Of a stretch of DNA of 9,551 nt, positions 5,783-9,551 are shown in pieces (positions within the stretch are counted from its first letter, which is position 1; every line of letters starts with the position of its first letter). The position numbers were made by a program, and so were the translations under genes. Where the stretch lies: NCBI GenBank assembly GCA_017629615.1, contig JAGBWT010000196.1, positions 1 to 9,551 on the forward strand. The letters are read 5' to 3'. Source of the DNA: Alistipes sp. (GTDB lineage Bacteria > Bacteroidota > Bacteroidia > Bacteroidales > Rikenellaceae). A model generated the notes under the pieces. The model worked only from the letters and a program-made list of their open reading frames with translations. It did not search any database and was not told where the DNA came from.

Positions 5783-5990
5783 GTTTGCTTTTTGCAAACA
5801 AGCGACGGGTGGTCTGGGCCTCACTTCGCAAGAGTACCAAGAAGTTACAATAGGGTAGAAACTATGGTATTTTGCATTTTGGTATTCTTGGTGATGATGG
5901 CCAACAGCTTCGGCACAATGTGCGGAGGCTCCGATAAATGGAGCAAATAGACAAACGACACAAGTTGAATATAAATAAAACTAAATAACT
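5783..5990 (+). promoter_or_regulatory. Structured recA leader with several hairpins
   Basis: After the putative promoter, the leader contains a perfect hairpin at its 5' end (GTTTGC 5783-5788, GCAAAC 5794-5799, loop of five T). It also has an 8-bp dyad (ACCAAGAA near 5837-5844 with TTCTTGGT at 5885-5892), a GCAC/GTGC hairpin (5913-5923), overlapping GC-TTCG-GC and CGGA/TCCG dyads, and a GCTCC/GGAGC hairpin (5928-5944). It is richer in G+C than the other intergenic regions here. It matches no riboswitch, 4.5S, tmRNA or RNase P consensus I know. It could be a regulatory leader, an independent small RNA, or a small ORF with its own leader (see 5864-5950). Confidence 0.35.
5864..5950 (+). CDS. 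Possible small ORF, 28-residue hydrophobic peptide
   Basis: Reads MVFCILVFLVMMANSFGTMC followed by GGSDKWSK, ATG to TAG. Residues 2-12 are strongly hydrophobic and the C-terminus is polar, so it could be a tiny membrane peptide or a leader peptide. It lies in the recA leader, 40 nt before the recA ATG, downstream of the predicted promoter. AGGG about 10 nt before the ATG is a weak possible ribosome contact. The coding sequence overlaps the hairpins at 5913-5944, so sequence constraint there may come from RNA structure instead. No known family is recognised; chance occurrence cannot be excluded. Confidence 0.3.
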   Translation: MVFCILVFLVMMANSFGTMCGGSDKWSK

Positions 5991-6998
5991 ATGAGCGAAA
6001 CAACACAGAGCGCCGAAAAGATGAAGGTCTTGAAGGCGGTAATGGCAAAAATCGAGAAGGACTTTGGTAAAGGCTCGATTATGCAGATGTCAAACGACAA
6101 CATCGAAAGCGTACCGGTTATCCCAACCGGCTCGGTAACCCTCGATATGGCTCTCGGCGTAGGTGGCTACCCAAAGGGCCGTGTAATTGAAATCTATGGT
6201 CCCGAATCGTCGGGTAAAACAACTCTCGCAATCCACGCAATTGCCGAGGCACAGAAGCAGGGCGGTATCGCTGCCTTCATCGACGCAGAGCACGCATTCG
6301 ACAGTTTCTATGCACAGAAACTCGGTGTCGATGTCGAAAACCTGCTCGTATCGCAACCCGACAACGGAGAGCAAGCGCTCGAAATTGCCGATTCGCTGAT
6401 TCGTTCGAGCGCAATCGACATCATCGTCATCGACTCGGTTGCGGCTCTTACGCCAAAGGCCGAAATCGAGGGCGAGATGGGCGACTCGAAGATGGGTTTG
6501 CAGGCTCGACTGATGTCGCAAGCCTTGCGCAAGCTCACAGCATCGATTGCCAAGACCAAGACTGTCTGCATCTTCATCAACCAGCTGCGCGACAAGATTG
6601 GCGTCGTATATGGCAATCCAGAGACCACAACAGGTGGTAATGCACTGAAATTCTACGCCAGCGTGCGTATCGATATCCGTCGTACCTCGATTATCAAGGA
6701 CGGTGACGAGCAGCTCGGTACCCGTACAAAGGTCAAGGTCGTAAAGAACAAGGTTGCACCTCCATTCAAAAAGGCCGAGTTCGACATTATGTTCGGCGAG
6801 GGTATATCGAAGGTTGGCGAGATTATTGACCTTGCAGTAGACTACGAGGTTATCCGCAAGGCCGGTTCGTGGTTCTCCTACGGAGAGAAGAAAATCGGAC
6901 AAGGTCGCGATGCCGTCAAAGAGTTGCTGTCCAACGACAAGGCTCTGCTCGACGAAATCGAGGCAAAGGTTCGCGAAGCGATGAACGCCAACAAATAA
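5991..6998 (+). CDS. recA: Recombinase RecA
   Basis: RecA forms ATP-dependent filaments on single-stranded DNA, drives homologous pairing and strand exchange, and acts as co-protease in damage responses. The 335 residues align along nearly the whole family. Walker A GPESSGKT is at 70-77, the FIDAEHAFD region at 96-104, Walker B-type [14 protein letters not shown] at 142-155, loop L1 around [10 protein letters not shown] (160-169), and loop L2 with [19 protein letters not shown] at 208-226. The C-terminal domain is present, but the protein stops at MNANK and lacks the long acidic tail of the 353-residue E. coli protein. The start ATG follows an A-rich leader. The rel gene begins 8 nt after the stop, so co-transcription is likely. 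No LexA-type operator is recognised upstream. Confidence 0.98.
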   Translation: MSETTQSAEKMKVLKAVMAKIEKDFGKGSIMQMSNDNIESVPVIPTGSVTLDMALGVGGYPKGRVIEIYGPESSGKTTLAIHAIAEAQKQGGIAAFIDAEHAFDSFYAQKLGVDVENLLVSQPDNGEQALEIADSLIRSSAIDIIVIDSVAALTPKAEIEGEMGDSKMGLQARLMSQALRKLTASIAKTKTVCIFINQLRDKIGVVYGNPETTTGGNALKFYASVRIDIRRTSIIKDGDEQLGTRTKVKVVKNKVAPPFKKAEFDIMFGEGISKVGEIIDLAVDYEVIRKAGSWFSYGEKKIGQGRDAVKELLSNDKALLDEIEAKVREAMNANK

Positions 6999-7006
6999 CA
7001 ACCATT

Positions 7007-9226
7007 ATGGACTACGACGATAGAGATGAACAACTCATAGAGGAGGCGTGGAGTGACCTGCTCGCCTCGTGTACCAAGATTTGTCGCGGAGACGATGATT
7101 GGGACTTCATCAAACGAGCCTTCTTCCTCGCGAAGGAGGCTCACCAGGGGGTAAGACGCCGTTCGGGCGAGCCTTACCTTCTGCACCCTATCGCCGTAGC
7201 CAAAATTGTTGTCGATGAGATTGGCCTCGGAGTAAAGTCGGTCGTCGCAGCCCTCTTGCACGACGTCGTGGAGGATACCGACTACACGGTCGAGGATATG
7301 GAGCGCATATTCGGCCACAAGATAGCCTCGATGGTCGATGGACTGACCAAGATGTCGGGAGTATTCAACGCCGACACATCGGCCCAAGCCGAATATTTCC
7401 GCAAGGTACTGCTAACGCTCTCGGACGATGTGCGAGTGATACTCATCAAGATAGCCGACCGTCTGCACAATATGCGCACGCTCGGCTTTATGCCACGCGA
7501 CAAGCAGATTAAGATTACAGGCGAAACTATCCACCTCTTTGCCCCTTTGGCCTATCGTCTCGGCCTCTTCCCTATAAAGAGTGAGCTCGAAGACCTCTGT
7601 ATGAAACACCGTTTCCCGGGGGAGTATGAGGAGATTTCGCGCAAAATCGAGCAGTCGAAGAGCGAGCGCCAAGAGTATATCGACAAGTTCTGCGCCCCAA
7701 TCATCGAGGTTCTCGACCGCTACAACATCAAGTACGAGATTTCGGGCCGCGTAAAGAGCGTCTACTCGATATGGACCAAGATGCAGCGCAAGCAAATCCC
7801 ATTCGAGGAGATTTACGACCTATTTGCCATTCGCATCGTATTCCAGGCGACACCGTTCCCTTCGGAGAAGACGCAATGCTGGCAGATATACTCCTCGATA
7901 ACCGACCTCTATGCTCCCAAACCCGACCGCCTGCGCGACTGGATTTCGATGCCGAAAGCCAATGGTTACGAAGCCCTGCACTCGACAGTTATGGGCCCAA
8001 ATGGCGTGTGGGTAGAGGTACAGATTCGCACACAGCGTATGGAGGAGATTGCCGACCACGGATTTGCAGCCCACTGGAAATACAAGCGCGCAACACTTTC
8101 ACAAAACGAGGACGCATTCGACAGCTGGCTCAACAAGATTCGCGAGGCCCTGAATGGCCCGACGGAGAATGCTGTTGAGTTCCTGGACAACTTTAAGTTA
8201 TCGCTATACACGTCTGAAATTATTGTATTTACACCAAAGGGCGAACAGCGCTCACTACCATTTGGTGCAACCGCATTGGACTTCGCCTACGACATTCACA
8301 CCAAGATAGGTAACAAGGCCATAGGCGCCAAAATCAACCACAAAATTGAGCCTGTCACCAAGCAGATAAACTCGGGCGACCAGATAGAGATTATCACTGC
8401 CGAGGGAGCCAAACCAAAGGCCGAGTGGCTCGAAATCGTAACAACCACGAAGGCCAAGCAAGCCATCACAAGCTTCTTCAAGCGCGAGCAGCAGAACAAT
8501 ATCGAACGAGGCCTTGCACTCTTCGACGAGAAACTCGCCAAGTTCAACATCGCAGCAAGCGGCCGAGTTCTGCGCAAAGTTATGCAGGCATACAACTGCC
8601 GCAATAAGGACGAACTATACAGCAAGATTGGCGCAGGCATCATCAGTCTCGACAATCTCGACAAAATATTGAAATCCAATTCGGCGAGCAAAATATTGAA
8701 ATTCTGGAAGTTGTGGCGCGACACCGATTCGGGCGACGACGAACCACTCAACGAAGAGGAGAGTGGCACAACGCCGCCTATCAACGACGACAAGTTCGTT
8801 ATCGCAACCTGCTGCAACCCACTCCCGGGCGATAGCGTCGTAGGTTTCCGCGACCCTGCCACAGGCCGAATCTTGGTCCACAAAGCATCGTGCAGCGAAC
8901 TCGACCGCTTGGCCTCGATTTTTGGCAAGAACATCATCAAGGACCAAATCAAATGGTCACAACACAAGGCCGTGTCATACCTCTCTGCAATCGAGTTGCG
9001 AGGCATCGACCGTATGGGTCTGCTCTCCGAGATTACACGCATTATTTCGGACGATTTCAGCATCAACATACGCGAGGTATCTATCCGCAGCCACGATGGC
9101 GTTTTCGAGGGTAAAATCAGCCTCTATGTACAAGATATTGATGCTCTGAACGCGTTAATGGATAAGTTCCGACAGGTCAAAGGCATCGAGTCGGTCAAGC
9201 GTAGCAACATCGAAAACAAAGAGTAA
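7007..9226 (+). CDS. rel: Bifunctional (p)ppGpp synthetase/hydrolase, RelA/SpoT family
   Basis: A cytoplasmic enzyme that makes (p)ppGpp from ATP and GTP/GDP on starved ribosomes and degrades it, controlling the stringent response. The 739 residues have the full long-RSH layout. The HD hydrolase domain has HPIAVA (60-65), the HD pair in LLHDVVEDT (83-91) and IKIADRLHNMRTLG (147-160), so hydrolysis looks intact. The synthetase domain has GRVKSVYSIWTKM (247-259) and NGYEALHSTVMG (319-330). RLRD at 308-311 is the basic version of the RxKD motif seen in bifunctional enzymes, not the ExDD of RelA. A TGS domain (about 403-465), helical region, Cys-containing zinc-finger-like segment (TCCNPLPGD 601-609, His625, Cys629) and C-terminal ACT domain (about 657-733) follow. 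The frame is open upstream into recA, but the ATG at 7007 gives the normal N-terminus and an 8-nt gap. Confidence 0.97.
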   Translation: MDYDDRDEQLIEEAWSDLLASCTKICRGDDDWDFIKRAFFLAKEAHQGVRRRSGEPYLLHPIAVAKIVVDEIGLGVKSVVAALLHDVVEDTDYTVEDMERIFGHKIASMVDGLTKMSGVFNADTSAQAEYFRKVLLTLSDDVRVILIKIADRLHNMRTLGFMPRDKQIKITGETIHLFAPLAYRLGLFPIKSELEDLCMKHRFPGEYEEISRKIEQSKSERQEYIDKFCAPIIEVLDRYNIKYEISGRVKSVYSIWTKMQRKQIPFEEIYDLFAIRIVFQATPFPSEKTQCWQIYSSITDLYAPKPDRLRDWISMPKANGYEALHSTVMGPNGVWVEVQIRTQRMEEIADHGFAAHWKYKRATLSQNEDAFDSWLNKIREALNGPTENAVEFLDNFKLSLYTSEIIVFTPKGEQRSLPFGATALDFAYDIHTKIGNKAIGAKINHKIEPVTKQINSGDQIEIITAEGAKPKAEWLEIVTTTKAKQAITSFFKREQQNNIERGLALFDEKLAKFNIAASGRVLRKVMQAYNCRNKDELYSKIGAGIISLDNLDKILKSNSASKILKFWKLWRDTDSGDDEPLNEEESGTTPPINDDKFVIATCCNPLPGDSVVGFRDPATGRILVHKASCSELDRLASIFGKNIIKDQIKWSQHKAVSYLSAIELRGIDRMGLLSEITRIISDDFSINIREVSIRSHDGVFEGKISLYVQDIDALNALMDKFRQVKGIESVKRSNIENKE

Positions 9227-9229
9227 GCT

Positions 9230-9551
9230 ATGATAGACAATGAGAAGTTATCGATACTAATCGCAATCACAATATTACTTATCGGCGTGATTGGCGCGAC
9301 TTTGGTATTTGTATTCATCGTCAAAGCCTTTTTCAAGAGCCTATCGGGCAAGAAAAGTCCTGCGCAGATACAAGCCGAGATTGCAGGGCAGATAGCCATA
9401 AACAAGGCAAAAGCGGCCGCATTGATGCAACAGCAGGAGTATCAGGCCGCCATTGCACGTCAAGCACAAGGCGAACAGCGCCTCGAATCAACCGTGCAAC
9501 ACAACAATCGCACTCCATTCACCTCGCAAGAGGGTCAAATGGTGGCCCACA
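9230..9551 (+). CDS. Single-pass membrane protein of unknown function, 3' end outside window
   Basis: The ATG lies 3 nt after the rel stop, and the frame stays open to the window edge (107 codons seen). The short N-terminus is followed by one strongly hydrophobic segment (about residues 8-31). Lys-rich residues after it (K32, K36, K41, K42) predict that the C-terminal part is cytoplasmic. From about 45 to 95 it is rich in Ala, Gln, Glu and Lys, with a helical, possibly coiled-coil character (for example AEIAGQIAINKAKAAALMQQ). No family is recognised. The tight spacing suggests translation coupled to rel and a place in the recA-rel operon. The full length is unknown. Confidence 0.7.
   Translation, partial: MIDNEKLSILIAITILLIGVIGATLVFVFIVKAFFKSLSGKKSPAQIQAEIAGQIAINKAKAAALMQQQEYQAAIARQAQGEQRLESTVQHNNRTPFTSQEGQMVAH

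Noticed and set aside
5756..5859. Open stretch reading EEKFAFCKQATGGLGL before the small ORF
   Set aside because: It has a stop upstream (5755-5757) and no start codon; probably chance or a non-coding leader.
5711..5990. 4.5S RNA, 6S RNA, tmRNA or a tRNA in the recA leader
   Set aside because: None of the conserved cores of these RNAs, nor a T-loop motif, could be found; only generic hairpins.
5711..5990. LexA/SOS box upstream of recA
   Set aside because: No CTGT-N8-ACAG or Gram-positive-type SOS dyad is visible.
6090..7001. Antisense open frame of 303 codons opposite recA
   Set aside because: The sense strand is unmistakable RecA; the antisense translation shows no recognisable motifs.
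6869..7006. Upstream extension of the rel frame into recA
   Set aside because: The extra residues are Arg-rich out-of-frame recA sequence; the ATG at 7007 gives a standard N-terminus just after the recA stop.

Overview
The window looks like a chromosomal segment from a Bacteroidota member, most likely Bacteroidales. Four things point that way: promoters of the TAnnTTTG type instead of -35/-10 boxes, A-rich leaders without Shine-Dalgarno sequences, a dnaA that is not next to dnaN, and protein sequences (DnaA, RecA, WYL regulator) of Bacteroidota style. Ser TCG codons are frequent, and G+C is about half by eye. A Rikenellaceae/Alistipes-like source is possible, but I cannot prove it. There is no sign of a mobile element, prophage, CRISPR array or defence island. 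Most of the window is core housekeeping.

Layout. (1) 1-935, minus strand: N-terminal 311 residues of a phosphoglucomutase/phosphomannomutase, cut by the window edge. (2) 936-1223: AT-rich divergent intergenic region with two perfect consensus DnaA boxes (TTATTCACA). One lies on the putative mutase promoter and the other on the putative dnaA promoter. (3) 1224-2639: dnaA, followed by a strong hairpin terminator. (4) 2761-5271: a two-gene unit, a WYL-type regulator and a CotH-kinase-family lipoprotein, 9 nt apart. It is closed by a second terminator with the same 14-bp stem as the dnaA terminator. (5) 5498-5710: a 70-residue Cys-rich zinc-ribbon-like protein, with a 10-bp-spaced direct repeat in front of its promoter. 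(6) 5711-5990: a recA leader with its own promoter, several hairpins and a possible 28-codon hydrophobic small ORF. (7) 5991-9551: recA, a bifunctional (p)ppGpp synthetase/hydrolase and a partial single-pass membrane protein, packed with 8-nt and 3-nt gaps as one probable operon.

Functional reading. Replication initiation (DnaA), recombination and DNA-damage response (RecA) and the stringent response (Rel) sit together, and recA and rel are probably co-transcribed. The WYL regulator/CotH lipoprotein pair is a separate unit, presumably a ligand-responsive regulator with a surface or periplasmic protein. The observations most worth following are the DnaA boxes at dnaA, the duplicated terminator palindrome, the repeat in front of the zinc-ribbon gene, the structured recA leader with its small ORF, and the two uncharacterised small or partial proteins. 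I did not find a convincing new multi-gene system.
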